Positions 44,899 to 53,863 are shown, counted from the first letter of the stretch. The stretch is DNA of 64,000 bases from Acinetobacter sp. NIPH 2699 (GCF_022549355.1 NZ_JAKZGL010000001.1:1-64000); one strand, 5' to 3'. The notes: generated by a model from the sequence alone, not told the origin. Translations and numbers: made by a program.

Positions 44899-45762
44899 AT
44901 GAAGTTTTTAAGCGGTGGTTGGATCAATGGGTTGATTGGTGTCATTATTTTTGCTGGTTCTTTACCTGCAACGCGTGTTGCTGTTATGGATTTTAGCCCT
45001 ACATTCTTAACCGCTGCAAGGGCTGCTATCGCAGGTATTTTAGGACTCATTTTAATTCTGCTATCTCGTCAAAAATTACCTGATAGAAAAGACTGGATGC
45101 CGTTATTGTATGTTGCGATTGGTGTTGTCGTCGGTTTTCCACTTTTTACAGCTCTAGCATTACAATATGTCAGTGCTGCACATAGCATCGTTTTTATTGG
45201 GTTATTACCGTTAGCTACCGCTATTTTCGGTGTGTTACGAGGCGGCGAGCGCCCTAATTTTGCATTCTGGTTATTTGCTATCTTAGGCGCTACGCTTGTG
45301 TTTGCTTATATGCTAATTCAAACCCAAAGTTGGTCATTCAACTATGGTGACATTTTTATGTTATTGGCCATCCTACTATGTGGATTTGGATATGCTGAGG
45401 GTGGCAAGTTGTCAAAGCATTTAGGTGGTTGGCAAGTGATATGTTGGGCGCTCACTTTAACCTTACCGATGATGCTGGTCATTTCATATTGGTCTATGCC
45501 AGTCAGCTTTGAGCACATTTCATGGTCTGCAACGTTGGGCTTAGCTTATGTCTCTATTTTTAGTATGCTCATCGGTTTCTTTTTTTGGTACAAAGGTTTG
45601 GCCCTTGGTGGTATTGCAACAGTCGGACAGTTACAGTTATTACAACCCATATTTGGGTTGGCGATTGCCGCTGTTGTCTTACATGAACAGGTGAGTATGA
45701 CGATGTTTGCAGTGACTATCGCTGTCATTGCTTGTGTGACGTGTGCCAAAAAGTTTGCTTGA
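44899..45762 (+). CDS. EamA-family DMT transporter
   Basis: A 287-residue protein with 10 hydrophobic segments in two EamA repeats: GVIIFAGSLPATRVAVMDFSPTFLTAARAAIAG at the N-terminus, and ILLCGFGYAEGGKLSKHLGG and FFWYKGLALGGIATVGQLQLLQPIFG in the second half. Members export amino acids or other metabolites. RBS gtggagag precedes the ATG. Its substrate is unknown; the divergent MocR regulator hints at an amine or amino acid signal. Confidence 0.88.
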   Translation: MKFLSGGWINGLIGVIIFAGSLPATRVAVMDFSPTFLTAARAAIAGILGLILILLSRQKLPDRKDWMPLLYVAIGVVVGFPLFTALALQYVSAAHSIVFIGLLPLATAIFGVLRGGERPNFAFWLFAILGATLVFAYMLIQTQSWSFNYGDIFMLLAILLCGFGYAEGGKLSKHLGGWQVICWALTLTLPMMLVISYWSMPVSFEHISWSATLGLAYVSIFSMLIGFFFWYKGLALGGIATVGQLQLLQPIFGLAIAAVVLHEQVSMTMFAVTIAVIACVTCAKKFA

Positions 45763-45772
45763 GCTTACATCA

Positions 45773-46084
45773 TTACAAGCAATTTGCAGGTTTAGGCACA
45801 CCAGCCAAACGACTTAAATGACGGGCGACTAAACCTGTATTAAAGCGCTGTTGTAGTTCGGCATTATTGATTTCAGGGCTGACTGTTTTCATTAAAAATT
45901 TAATCAATGGACGAGTTGCTGGTGAGTGCCCAAATTGTTGATAGAACTGACGTACTGCATTGAGCACTTCAAAATGCCATGCTGTTAATTCCAAATCTAA
46001 AGATTTAGCCAACTCATGAGCAACCTTTTGATTCCAAATCGTATAATCAATTAAATGACCATCTTGGTCTAATGCTAATTGCAT
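45773..46084 (-). CDS. tusE: TusE/DsrC-like sulfur carrier
   Basis: Accepts persulfide sulfur from TusBCD and passes it to MnmA for 2-thiolation of tRNA wobble uridine. The 103 residues carry the family pattern with TAWHFEVLNAVRQFYQQFGHSPATRPLIKFL and the C-terminal GVPKPANCL with the penultimate reactive Cys. It is the last gene of tusDCBE, the order seen in related bacteria. Confidence 0.9.
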   Translation of the reverse strand: MQLALDQDGHLIDYTIWNQKVAHELAKSLDLELTAWHFEVLNAVRQFYQQFGHSPATRPLIKFLMKTVSPEINNAELQQRFNTGLVARHLSRLAGVPKPANCL

Positions 46085-46119
46085 AAAATAGCCTAAGTAA
46101 ATTTAAATTAGAAAATGCT

Positions 46120-46404
46120 TTATTTCAAAGTAATACAACGATCAAACTGGACGATTAAATCAGCGAATTGAGCGTATTCGATAATTTTTACATGATCTTT
46201 AACTTCATCATTTAACAAGCTTTGTTCACTACTTAAACAATAAAGATTAGAAAAAGTATCTATGATGTTTTGAGATACTTGTAGGGCTGCATCACCCATG
46301 ATCACAATCGGGTCATCAGCCTGAGCTATTTGACGCAATTCACGCCATATCTTGTCGAGTTGAGAATAGGGTGATTGAATTAAAAATAGAGTGGTATTTT
46401 TCAT
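46120..46404 (-). CDS. tusB: TusB/DsrH-like sulfur relay protein
   Basis: A 94-residue protein following tusC by 11 bases. It has the small DsrH-type fold pattern (TLFLIQSPYS, PIVIMGDAALQVSQ, YCLSSE). The identification relies partly on gene order; the sequence itself is weakly conserved in this family. Confidence 0.75.
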   Translation of the reverse strand: MKNTTLFLIQSPYSQLDKIWRELRQIAQADDPIVIMGDAALQVSQNIIDTFSNLYCLSSEQSLLNDEVKDHVKIIEYAQFADLIVQFDRCITLK

Positions 46405-46415
46405 CGTATGACTCC

Positions 46416-46766
46416 CTACCAGTACAACACATGATCAAATGATTGAATGAACTGTGGATTGAGTTCAATAAATTCGATCTCTTGTTCAGAGTTCTGAACC
46501 ACACTCAGTTGTTGATTTTTTGTTTCGATCAGAATAGGAGTTAAATCGTAAAATTCAAAACTTTCGACCATATTTGATGCGACTTTAAAAGCATGCTTGA
46601 GTTGGTCAAATGCCAACTGATGGTTCAATAAGCTTAGTGCAGCATCCTTTAATAAAATTTTGACAGGAATACCAAAGGTTGCTAAAACCATAGTTGCAGA
46701 TAAACTTTCATTGACCTGCAAACTGGTTAAATTGGGCTGCGTTAGGATGACGAGTACAGATTTCAC
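46416..46766 (-). CDS. tusC: TusC/DsrF-like sulfur relay protein
   Basis: A 116-residue DsrE/F-superfamily protein (SVLVILTQPNLTSLQVNESLSATMVLATFGIPVKILLKDAALSLL). It forms part of the TusBCD heterohexamer in characterised systems. It lies between tusD and tusB; its position supports the call more than any one motif. Confidence 0.8.
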   Translation of the reverse strand: MKSVLVILTQPNLTSLQVNESLSATMVLATFGIPVKILLKDAALSLLNHQLAFDQLKHAFKVASNMVESFEFYDLTPILIETKNQQLSVVQNSEQEIEFIELNPQFIQSFDHVLYW

Positions 46767-46809
46767 ACAATTTACCTTTTAAAAGCAACACTCTATTAAA
46801 GAACTTAAA

Positions 46810-47178
46810 TTAAAATTGAATTAGACGAGAACAACCTTGCACTGCGTCCGCAAGCTCACCTAGCCCAACAAGCTCAAACCCTTGAGCGAGATTGTGATGT
46901 TGAAGTGAATGGCGTTTTGCATTACTCGCATCAGTAATTCCCCGAGCAAGGGCAGCACTGACACAGACAGGGAGTCGAATGCCGAGTTTTTGCCATTCTT
47001 GTTTTAGATTGCGTTGATCATCAGGAAACCACTGTAAATCGTTCGCAACCTGAACGCCGTCTTGGTAAAAGAAGACACGAATTTCTTCATGCTTATTTTT
47101 TAATGCTTGTGCCAAACCAAACGCGTGCCAAGCCATTACTGAAGTTGGCGCAGAAGTAATTAGCAGTAGTGTACTCAT
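46810..47178 (-). CDS. tusD: TusD/DsrE-like sulfurtransferase subunit
   Basis: A 122-residue protein: STLLLITSAPTSVMAWHAFGLAQAL at the N-terminus and LPVCVSAALARGI mid-protein, containing the conserved active-site Cys of TusD that carries the persulfide. First gene of tusDCBE, divergent from the GalE-like gene 67 bp away. Confidence 0.9.
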   Translation of the reverse strand: MSTLLLITSAPTSVMAWHAFGLAQALKNKHEEIRVFFYQDGVQVANDLQWFPDDQRNLKQEWQKLGIRLPVCVSAALARGITDASNAKRHSLQHHNLAQGFELVGLGELADAVQGCSRLIQF

Positions 47179-47245
47179 TGAATATTCACTATGGTCATAT
47201 AGGCGAAATGAAGGTGGGCATAATTAAAAAGAAGGTAATTATACA

Positions 47246-48253
47246 ATGATTTTGGTCACAGGTGGTTTAGGCTTTATCGGTTCACATATTGCTTTGAGTT
47301 TATTGGCTCAAGGGAAAGAAATAGTTATTGTTGACAATTTAGCTAATTCTACCTTACAGACCTTAGAGCGTTTGGAATATATTTCAGGTATGTATATTCC
47401 ATTTGTAAAGTTAGATGTGCGTAATACACCCGCTTTAAATAAAGTATTCGAACAATATTCAATAGATACCGTTATTCATGCAGCAAGTTTTAAATCTCTC
47501 GAAGAATCTGCTTTGAAACCACTTGAATACTATAATGATAATGTCAGTTGTATCATGAGCCTATTGCGTGCAATGCAACGGATGGGTGTTCGGCAATTAT
47601 TGAATTTATCTAGCCTCGCTGTTTACGGAAAATCGCATCCAAACCTATCTGAAGATACAGAATTCAATTATCGCTCTGCCAATCCTTATATTCGAACCCA
47701 ACAAATCGTTGAAGATATTATCGCCGATACTTATAAAGTTGATCACGAATGGAAAATAGTCAATTTTCGTTTATCTAATATTGTTGGTGCATTTGAGCAT
47801 GGGGTATTGGGAGAGTATGTTACGCAACTTCCAAAAAATATTGTGCCGCTCGCTTTACAAGTTGCAGCCTTGCAAAGAGATTGTATTGAGTTGCAAAATC
47901 AAGCTGAAACAGAAGATCACACGGTAGAGCGTAGTTTCTTACATGTGTTGGATGCTTGTGATGCGGTATTGATGACGATGAATTGGTTAGAAACTCAGAG
48001 CCATTGCTTAGAGTCTTTCAATATCGCTCATTCACAGCTGACTTCTATTCAAAGCTTATTGGATGAAATAGCCAAAGTTACGCAAGCTGAGGTTCGTACA
48101 CAACCTGCGGTTTATCAAAATCAAGAGTTGGCTCAACTAGGCGCAAATATTGATAAGGCGAAGAATGTACTGAATTGGGAACCAAAACGGTCTTTAACCC
48201 AAATGCTTGAAGATGAATGGCGATTTTATCTCAATACCTTGAAAGGTAATTAG
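47246..48253 (+). CDS. NAD-dependent epimerase/dehydratase-like (GalE-like) protein with degenerate active site
   Basis: A 335-residue extended-SDR protein. The Rossmann motif GGLGFIGSH (residues 6-14) and VDNLANS match GalE, as do VIHAASFKSLEES and NLSSLAVYG. The catalytic YxxxK reads Y148-I-R-T-Q152, so the Lys is replaced by Gln. This argues against normal UDP-galactose epimerase activity; it may be a nonenzymatic or differently reacting homologue. It stands alone between tusDCBE and fumC, with no polysaccharide genes nearby. Confidence 0.8.
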   Translation: MILVTGGLGFIGSHIALSLLAQGKEIVIVDNLANSTLQTLERLEYISGMYIPFVKLDVRNTPALNKVFEQYSIDTVIHAASFKSLEESALKPLEYYNDNVSCIMSLLRAMQRMGVRQLLNLSSLAVYGKSHPNLSEDTEFNYRSANPYIRTQQIVEDIIADTYKVDHEWKIVNFRLSNIVGAFEHGVLGEYVTQLPKNIVPLALQVAALQRDCIELQNQAETEDHTVERSFLHVLDACDAVLMTMNWLETQSHCLESFNIAHSQLTSIQSLLDEIAKVTQAEVRTQPAVYQNQELAQLGANIDKAKNVLNWEPKRSLTQMLEDEWRFYLNTLKGN

Positions 48254-48405
48254 ATTAATGATTCTTATTTACATCAATAGGCTGTTTGATGATAATGATG
48301 AGGGTTGTCGGATATTGATATAGATATTCTACAACTTAGCTAGCCAAAGCATCTATTTGCTTCAGCCCGTGAAAATTTTAACCAAATAGATCAGAGGTTG
48401 ATGAT

Positions 48406-49803
48406 ATGCAAATGCGAACTGAACACGATACCATGGGCGAAATTGAAGTTCCCAATGAAGCTTTATGGGGTGCGCAAACGCAAAGAAGTTTACAGAACTT
48501 TAAGATTGGTCAAGAGCGCTTACCACGAGCCATGATTCGTGCAATGGGGCTTGTGAAAAAAGCAGCAGCCATAACCAATGCTGAATTGAAGCAACTTCCT
48601 GAAGATTTAAGTCAATATATCGTTGGTGCTGCTGAAGAAGTGATTGCTGGACAATGGGATGCTCAATTTCCTTTGGTGGTGTGGCAAACAGGTTCAGGTA
48701 CGCAAAGCAATATGAATTGTAATGAAGTCATTGCAAATATCGCCAATCAGAAATTAGGACAAGCACTCGGTGCACAAAAACCTGTGCATCCTAATGATCA
48801 TGTCAATCGTGCCCAATCAACCAATGATTCTTTCCCAACGGCTATCCATGTTGCAGCAAGTCTTCAAATCAATGAGTTACTCATTCCAGCGGTTGAAAAA
48901 CTTAAAGCGACCTTGCAGCATAAATCGGAAGAATTTGATGATATCGTCAAAATTGGTCGTACCCATTTACAAGATGCGACACCGTTGACTTTAGGGCAAG
49001 AGTTTAGTGGTTATGTGTCTCAGCTAGAACATGGTTTAAAACGGTTGCAGCAAGGGTTGTCGGGGCTTTACGAATTACCGTTAGGTGGTACGGCTGTAGG
49101 TACTGGATTGAATGCACATTCTGATTATGCAGAGAAAGCAGCAGAGCAGTTGGCTGAACTTACAGGTTTGCCATTCGTCACTGCACCAAATAAATTTGAA
49201 GCCTTGGCTGGGCGTGATGCAGCAGTATTTGCTTCAGGTGCATTAAAAACTTTAGCCGTGAGTTTAAATAAAATTGCCAATGATATTCGCTGGTTGGCAA
49301 GCGGTCCTCGTTGTGGTTTTGGTGAAATTCGTATTCCAGAAAATGAACCTGGCTCAAGTATTATGCCTGGTAAAGTGAATCCAACCCAAAGTGAAGCAAT
49401 GACCATGGTGGTTGCTCAAGTATTGGGTAACGATACAACCATCAATGTGGCTGGTGCATCAGGTAACTTTGAGTTAAATGTATTTATGCCTGTGATTGCC
49501 TATAACTTATTGCAATCTATTCAACTACTCGGTGATGCATGTAATAGCTTCAACGATCACTGTGCAGTGGGTATCGAGCCAAATCGTGAGAAAATTGACT
49601 ATTTCTTACATAATTCTTTGATGTTAGTCACGGCATTAAATCCTGTGATTGGCTATGAAAACTCAGCAAAAGTAGCTAAAACGGCTTATAAGGAAGATAA
49701 AACTTTAAAACAAGTTGCAGTTGAGCTTGGATTAGTAACAGCCGAGCAATTTGATGAAGTGGTTAAACCTGAAAATATGGTTTCACCAAACAGTAAGTCG
49801 TGA
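48406..49803 (+). CDS. fumC: Class II fumarate hydratase
   Basis: Interconverts fumarate and malate in the TCA cycle without iron-sulfur clusters. The 465 residues carry [20 protein letters not shown] near residue 95, [19 protein letters not shown] near 130, and the fumarase signature [15 protein letters not shown] near 318 with the catalytic Ser. Upstream 150 bp holds its promoter; a strong terminator follows. Confidence 0.97.
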   Translation: MQMRTEHDTMGEIEVPNEALWGAQTQRSLQNFKIGQERLPRAMIRAMGLVKKAAAITNAELKQLPEDLSQYIVGAAEEVIAGQWDAQFPLVVWQTGSGTQSNMNCNEVIANIANQKLGQALGAQKPVHPNDHVNRAQSTNDSFPTAIHVAASLQINELLIPAVEKLKATLQHKSEEFDDIVKIGRTHLQDATPLTLGQEFSGYVSQLEHGLKRLQQGLSGLYELPLGGTAVGTGLNAHSDYAEKAAEQLAELTGLPFVTAPNKFEALAGRDAAVFASGALKTLAVSLNKIANDIRWLASGPRCGFGEIRIPENEPGSSIMPGKVNPTQSEAMTMVVAQVLGNDTTINVAGASGNFELNVFMPVIAYNLLQSIQLLGDACNSFNDHCAVGIEPNREKIDYFLHNSLMLVTALNPVIGYENSAKVAKTAYKEDKTLKQVAVELGLVTAEQFDEVVKPENMVSPNSKS

Positions 49804-49818
49804 TTTTATTTTAAATAT

Positions 49819-49849
49819 AAGTCTTCCCATTTATGGGAGGACTTTTTTA
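49819..49849 (+). terminator. Terminator of fumC
   Basis: An 11-bp stem (aagtcttccca/tgggaggactt) with a 4-base loop and a T-run on the plus strand, 16 bases after the fumC stop. Confidence 0.92.
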
Positions 49850-49914
49850 TGAGTGGTTTTTATAAAGTGAACTGCGTACAATATTGGTTTGATTGACTAG
49901 ACCATTGTTTTACT

Positions 49915-50406
49915 ATGCTTAATATTTATTTAACAGATACTCAAACTCATATTCAATATTCTGGTCTGTCTCATGAAAACCCTGTTAAGTTTCTGTTGAA
50001 TTTAAAGAAAATATTTCCAAGCACGGTTGATTTATTGTTGCCAGTATTGCCCGATGATAACGATTTAGAAAACCTGACGTGGGAAGCCAATTCAAAAGAT
50101 TTTGAAATTTTTAAAAAGTTATTGGAAGGTTGGGGTGTCATCGAACTACGTTTAAGTGCTATTACCACGTATAAAGATAAAGATTTTGCAAATGAGCTGG
50201 TGAAGAAAGCCCAAACTCAACGTAAGCGGATTTCACAAAAACAAGCTCAATTGTCATTACTTGCTTTGGACTATGTCTTGATGCATGAGATTCATGCGTT
50301 GATTGATGCAGAATTGGTGATGATCGGTGAAAAATTCTATTTACCGACGTTACGTGAGCAATGGAAAGGACAGTTTTCTGAGCAAATTTTGCAATGTAAA
50401 TTTTAA
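49915..50406 (+). CDS. Hypothetical protein, 163 residues
   Basis: I do not recognise this protein. It has no signal peptide or membrane segment, is rich in charged residues, and has a Lys-rich helix (VKKAQTQRKRISQKQAQLSLLALDYV). The ATG at 49915 has only a weak ribosome-binding site. A clean terminator right after its stop and the fumC terminator before it show it is an independent unit, which supports it being real. Confidence 0.65.
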   Translation: MLNIYLTDTQTHIQYSGLSHENPVKFLLNLKKIFPSTVDLLLPVLPDDNDLENLTWEANSKDFEIFKKLLEGWGVIELRLSAITTYKDKDFANELVKKAQTQRKRISQKQAQLSLLALDYVLMHEIHALIDAELVMIGEKFYLPTLREQWKGQFSEQILQCKF

Positions 50407-50411
50407 TGACG

Positions 50412-50438
50412 AAAAGCAGACTTTGAGTCTGCTTTTTT
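50412..50438 (+). terminator. Terminator after the hypothetical gene
   Basis: An 11-bp perfect stem (aaaagcagact/agtctgctttt) with a 3-base loop and a T-run, 5 bases after the stop codon. Confidence 0.92.
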
Positions 50439-50552
50439 ATTGCTGTGGATTAATACATCAGAATAAATTTCCATCTACAAACAATTACAAGATTTTTGTA
50501 TCTGAATTTTTAAACGGTATATATATTGCTTATAAGGATATAAATATTATTG

Positions 50553-50775
50553 CGGGAGAGAAGTTCTTCAATGAACTCGCCGAAGGAGCAACGACCCCGG
50601 AAACTCTCAGGCAGAAGGACTGTAATAATAGACATACAATCTGGAGAGCAGTGTTCAATTTGTAGAAACATAGACATAATTTTTTCTTCTACGAAAAACA
50701 CTCACCGAAGGGGAAGGCTCAATGATTAATTGGTAATCATCTGCCAAAACTCTCAGGTACCATGACAGATGGGGC
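50553..50775 (+). ncRNA. Tandem glycine riboswitch
   Basis: Two consecutive glycine aptamers. The first (about 50553-50648) has cgggagag, cgccgaaggagcaa, ccccggaaactctcaggc and ctggagag. The second (about 50660-50775) repeats the pattern with caccgaaggggaaggctcaa, aaactctcaggtac and gacagatgggg. These are the conserved core elements of the gcvT-type motif. It ends 40 bases before a D-amino-acid-dehydrogenase-like gene. Glycine riboswitches usually switch genes on. Confidence 0.93.
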
Positions 50776-50776
50776 T

Positions 50777-50808
50777 ATGCATTAAGAAATGTTATGCATT
50801 TCTAGGAG
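50777..50808 (+). promoter_or_regulatory. Possible expression platform of the glycine riboswitch
   Basis: Two overlapping hairpins are possible: atgcat/atgcat (50777-50782/50794-50799) and agaaatg/catttct (50785-50791/50797-50803). The second ends directly before the ribosome-binding site aggag (50804-50808). Switching between them could change translation initiation. This is inference from pairing only. Confidence 0.45.
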
Positions 50809-50814
50809 TTTGCT

Positions 50815-52059
50815 ATGCCACATGTTGTTGTAATTGGTGCGGGGATTACGGGTGTAACGTCTGCTTATGAACTCATTAAGTTGGGCTATGAGGTGACGGT
50901 GATAGATCGCCACCTATTTCCAGCAATGGAAACATCCTTTGCCAATGGTGGACAGTTGTCCGCCTGTAATGCTGAAGTATGGAATCAAAAAGCAACCGTA
51001 CTGAAAGGTATGAAATGGATGGGCAAAAAAGATGCACCATTATTGCTCAATCCATCTTTTAGTGCACACAAATATCGTTGGTTGATCGAGTTTTTGACCC
51101 ATATTAAAAATTATAAAGCCAATACCATTGAGACTGTGCGTTTGGCTTTGTTGGCGAGACAACGTTTATTTGAAATTGCTGAGAAAGAGAGCATTTCTTT
51201 TGATTTAGAAAAACGTGGTATTTTACATATGTATCACACCAAAGAAGACTTTGAAATCGCAAAAAAAGTGAACGACGTTTTGGTAGAAGGTAAACTTGAA
51301 CGTAATGCGATTACACCTGAGGAAATGAAAGCAATTGAGCCTAATTTAACAGGTGATTATTTTGGTGGATACTACACATCTGGTGATGCAACAGGGGATA
51401 TTCATAAATATTCTGTGGGTTTGGCAGAAAAAACACAGCAGTATGGTGCGAAATATCGCTTTGGTTTAGATGTGGTTGATGTCAAATGTTTGCAAGATAA
51501 AGTGATTATTCAGTGTAAAAACAGTTCGGAGAATATGAATCCAGAATCTGATGAGAAAACAGAAATTGAAGCAGACTTGGTGGTTGTTTGTGGTGGCGTA
51601 GGTAGCTATCAATTGGCGGATCTGCTTGGAGATAGTGTCAATGTTTATCCAGTAAAAGGTTATTCAATTACAGTGCAACTGAACGACGAGCGCAGTGTAA
51701 AGAATGCACCTTGGGTCAGCTTATTGGACGAAAGTGCAAAAATTGTAACCTCACGATTAGGTACTGATCGTTTTCGGGTCGCTGGAACAGCAGAGTTCAA
51801 TGGTTATAACCGTGATATCCGTGCTGATCGTATCCAGCCTTTGATTAATTGGGTCAATCAGAACTTTGATATTTCAACGGAGCATGTCGTGCCTTGGGCG
51901 GGCTTACGTCCGATGATGCCGAATATGTTGCCAGTGGTGAGACAAGGTAAGCAATCACGCGTTTTCTATAATACAGGGCACGGTCATCTGGGTTGGACAT
52001 TATCCGCGGCTACAGCGGTCTTGATTAGCCAAGAAATTGCTCAGAAGTTTCCAAGCTAA
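50815..52059 (+). CDS. dadA: FAD-dependent D-amino acid dehydrogenase (DadA-like)
   Basis: A 414-residue DAO-superfamily flavoprotein. The N-terminal dinucleotide motif is VVVIGAGITGVTSAYEL, followed by the DadA signature ETSFANGGQLSACNAEVWN, where the membrane enzyme usually has SYANAGQ/ISP-type motifs. The C-terminus has PWAGLRPMMPNMLPVV and GHGHLGWTLSAATA. It oxidises D-amino acids, or possibly glycine, feeding electrons to the respiratory chain. No alanine racemase gene (dadX) follows. The glycine riboswitch upstream suggests glycine as substrate or signal. Confidence 0.88.
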   Translation: MPHVVVIGAGITGVTSAYELIKLGYEVTVIDRHLFPAMETSFANGGQLSACNAEVWNQKATVLKGMKWMGKKDAPLLLNPSFSAHKYRWLIEFLTHIKNYKANTIETVRLALLARQRLFEIAEKESISFDLEKRGILHMYHTKEDFEIAKKVNDVLVEGKLERNAITPEEMKAIEPNLTGDYFGGYYTSGDATGDIHKYSVGLAEKTQQYGAKYRFGLDVVDVKCLQDKVIIQCKNSSENMNPESDEKTEIEADLVVVCGGVGSYQLADLLGDSVNVYPVKGYSITVQLNDERSVKNAPWVSLLDESAKIVTSRLGTDRFRVAGTAEFNGYNRDIRADRIQPLINWVNQNFDISTEHVVPWAGLRPMMPNMLPVVRQGKQSRVFYNTGHGHLGWTLSAATAVLISQEIAQKFPS

Positions 52060-52069
52060 GTGTTTTTCG

Positions 52070-52093
52070 GAAGCCGATGGAAACATCGGCTTC
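52070..52093. terminator. Terminator between convergent genes
   Basis: A 10-bp perfect stem (gaagccgatg/catcggcttc) with a GAAA tetraloop, between the dehydrogenase and the convergent secreted protein. The flanking T-tract is short on the plus strand. Confidence 0.75.
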
Positions 52094-52113
52094 TTATTGA
52101 TTATGTTGATGTA

Positions 52114-52767
52114 TCAGTCATACAAACGATAAATGCCTGTAAAGCGTTCACAACCTTTTTGCTCTGTTTTTATAATCAATAAAGCTCGCTGAAAATCAAA
52201 CTGATATTGGCACTTTTTCTCGTTATCGATGATCAAATTTTTCTCATTGGGGGTACTATAAGCAAGTAATGATAGGGTTTGTGTCTCCAAACGATTGTTG
52301 GGACTTCGATAGGCAATCCCTTCAATTTTAAGTTTGTCTTTGTCTAGCTGATGAATTTGTAAATGAACAGGTTGCGATGCAAGTTTGCCATGTTCATATT
52401 TTAGATAATGTTGGGTGAGTGTTTGATTCATTGAGGTATAAAAATTCAAATCATCAAGACGAGCATCGAATTGCTGTTGAAAACATGTTTTAGATTTACA
52501 TTTTCGTATATGGCTTAGCCATAACTTTTGAGTATCGTGTAAAAGCTGTACGGGTGCATCCGTAACCAGATACGCAGTTAAAAATTTATCGTTGAGTTTT
52601 AGTCGTTGCTCATCATATTGTTTTGAGCATATGATTTTGAGATCAGCGTTGCTACGAGAGCAATCGATCGATTCGGCAAATGTATATGTTGAGCATAAAC
52701 AACCCAATGTGATGATATAACCCGCTTTCTTTAATTGATTTCTTACAATGTTCAACAGCATAATCAC
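52114..52767 (-). CDS. Predicted secreted protein with LprI-like N-terminal region
   Basis: A 217-residue protein with a signal peptide (AGYIITLGCLCSTYTFAES). The following DCSRSNADLKIICSKQYDEQRLKLNDKF resembles the short Cys-containing LprI/DUF1311 motif. The C-terminal part (about 100 residues) is unrecognised. The mature protein has several Cys likely to form disulfides in the periplasm. Function unknown. It is monocistronic and divergent from ispF. Confidence 0.7.
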   Translation of the reverse strand: MIMLLNIVRNQLKKAGYIITLGCLCSTYTFAESIDCSRSNADLKIICSKQYDEQRLKLNDKFLTAYLVTDAPVQLLHDTQKLWLSHIRKCKSKTCFQQQFDARLDDLNFYTSMNQTLTQHYLKYEHGKLASQPVHLQIHQLDKDKLKIEGIAYRSPNNRLETQTLSLLAYSTPNEKNLIIDNEKKCQYQFDFQRALLIIKTEQKGCERFTGIYRLYD

Positions 52768-52859
52768 TTATACTTTCAGTCTAATTTGCTCAACGTACTA
52801 TAGCGAAATAGAAAGCCTGAATACAAGATTTGTTCAGTATATTGTAAAAGGAAAATCAT

Positions 52860-53351
52860 ATGGTTGCTCAAATTCGTATTGGACAAGGGATAGATGTACA
52901 TGCTTTTGAAGAAGGTGACTTTGTTACTTTAGCGGGTGTTCAAATTCCTCATACACATGGTCTAAAAGCACATTCAGATGGTGACGTGGTCTTACACGCA
53001 TTGAGCGATGCGCTATTGGGAGCATTGGCATTGGGTGATATTGGACAGCATTTCCCTGATACTGATCCCGAATATAAAGGGGCGGATAGTCGTGTGTTGC
53101 TGAAGCATGTTTATCAGCTCATTTTGGATCGGGGTTATCATTTAAACAATGCCGATATCACAGTCGCTTGTGAGCGTCCGAAACTTGCTAAATATAATTT
53201 GGAAATGCGTCAAAGTATTGCAGATGTGCTTGATGTCGATGTCACACAGATTAGTATTAAAGCCACAACAACCGAAAAACTAGGTTTTACTGGTCGTCAA
53301 GAAGGAATCTTGGCAACAGCAACCGTATTGGTTTCACATCAAGCGAAATGA
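52860..53351 (+). CDS. ispF: 2-C-methyl-D-erythritol 2,4-cyclodiphosphate synthase
   Basis: Fifth step of the MEP isoprenoid pathway. The 163 residues contain GQGIDVHAFEEG with the metal-binding Asp and His near residue 10, HSDGDVVLHALSDALLGALALGDIG (His/Asp), FPDTDPEYKGADS, and ATTTEKLGFTGRQEGI. It is unlinked to ispD here. RBS aaaagga precedes the ATG. dxr of the same pathway lies at the far end of the window. It overlaps the end of the convergent phosphatase-like gene. Confidence 0.97.
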   Translation: MVAQIRIGQGIDVHAFEEGDFVTLAGVQIPHTHGLKAHSDGDVVLHALSDALLGALALGDIGQHFPDTDPEYKGADSRVLLKHVYQLILDRGYHLNNADITVACERPKLAKYNLEMRQSIADVLDVDVTQISIKATTTEKLGFTGRQEGILATATVLVSHQAK

Positions 53352-53863
53352 TCGGTGTTGATTAATGCTTGTTGTAATTCTTGAGTTGCTTTACGACCTT
53401 GAAGTTGTAAAGCAATACTGTGGATTAAACCAGTCCACGTTTCATTTGGTTCCCAAATTTGGTGTAACAGTTCTTGGGCCGTAGGTAAGTCAACATTCAT
53501 ATAGAACTGACGGTACAGATACATTAGGCTGCTCACACGCATATTTTTAGCGCAGTGTAACCAAATGACTTCATTCTGAACTAAATGATCAATAAGGTCT
53601 AAAACAAAAAGACATTGTTCTGAACAAGGCATATCCCAATCAATTGGAATGTGAATATAATTTAGTCCAAGGTCTAAGCAAATTTGATCTTGTTTGGATA
53701 AATGATTCTCGGATTTGCTTGTCGCAAGATTAATGACGGTACTGCAACCATACTCTTTGATCTGCTGTAATTGTTCCGCTGTTGGTTGAGCAGAGCTAAA
53801 CAAATGCTCATGCACCACAGAGAAACTTGGTATTTCAGATAAAGCTTGCTCAAGTGTTGTCAT
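53339..53863 (-). CDS. Dual-specificity/tyrosine-phosphatase-like protein with altered P-loop
   Basis: A 174-residue protein with the phosphatase-like fold (NEVIWLHCAKNMRVSSLMYLYRQFYM near residues 100-125). The P-loop reads HC-A-K-N-M-R-V-S: the Arg is one place earlier than in CX5R, with Val at the expected Arg position. An upstream Asp-containing loop (HIPIDWDMP) could supply the general acid. It may belong to a PTP-like family whose substrates are unknown. Shares 13 bases with ispF at the 3' ends. Confidence 0.75.
   Translation of the reverse strand: MTTLEQALSEIPSFSVVHEHLFSSAQPTAEQLQQIKEYGCSTVINLATSKSENHLSKQDQICLDLGLNYIHIPIDWDMPCSEQCLFVLDLIDHLVQNEVIWLHCAKNMRVSSLMYLYRQFYMNVDLPTAQELLHQIWEPNETWTGLIHSIALQLQGRKATQELQQALINTDHFA

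Noticed and set aside
50327..50665. 112-residue plus-strand reading frame across the riboswitch
   Set aside because: It overlaps the end of the hypothetical gene, its terminator and the first glycine aptamer, so it is accidental.
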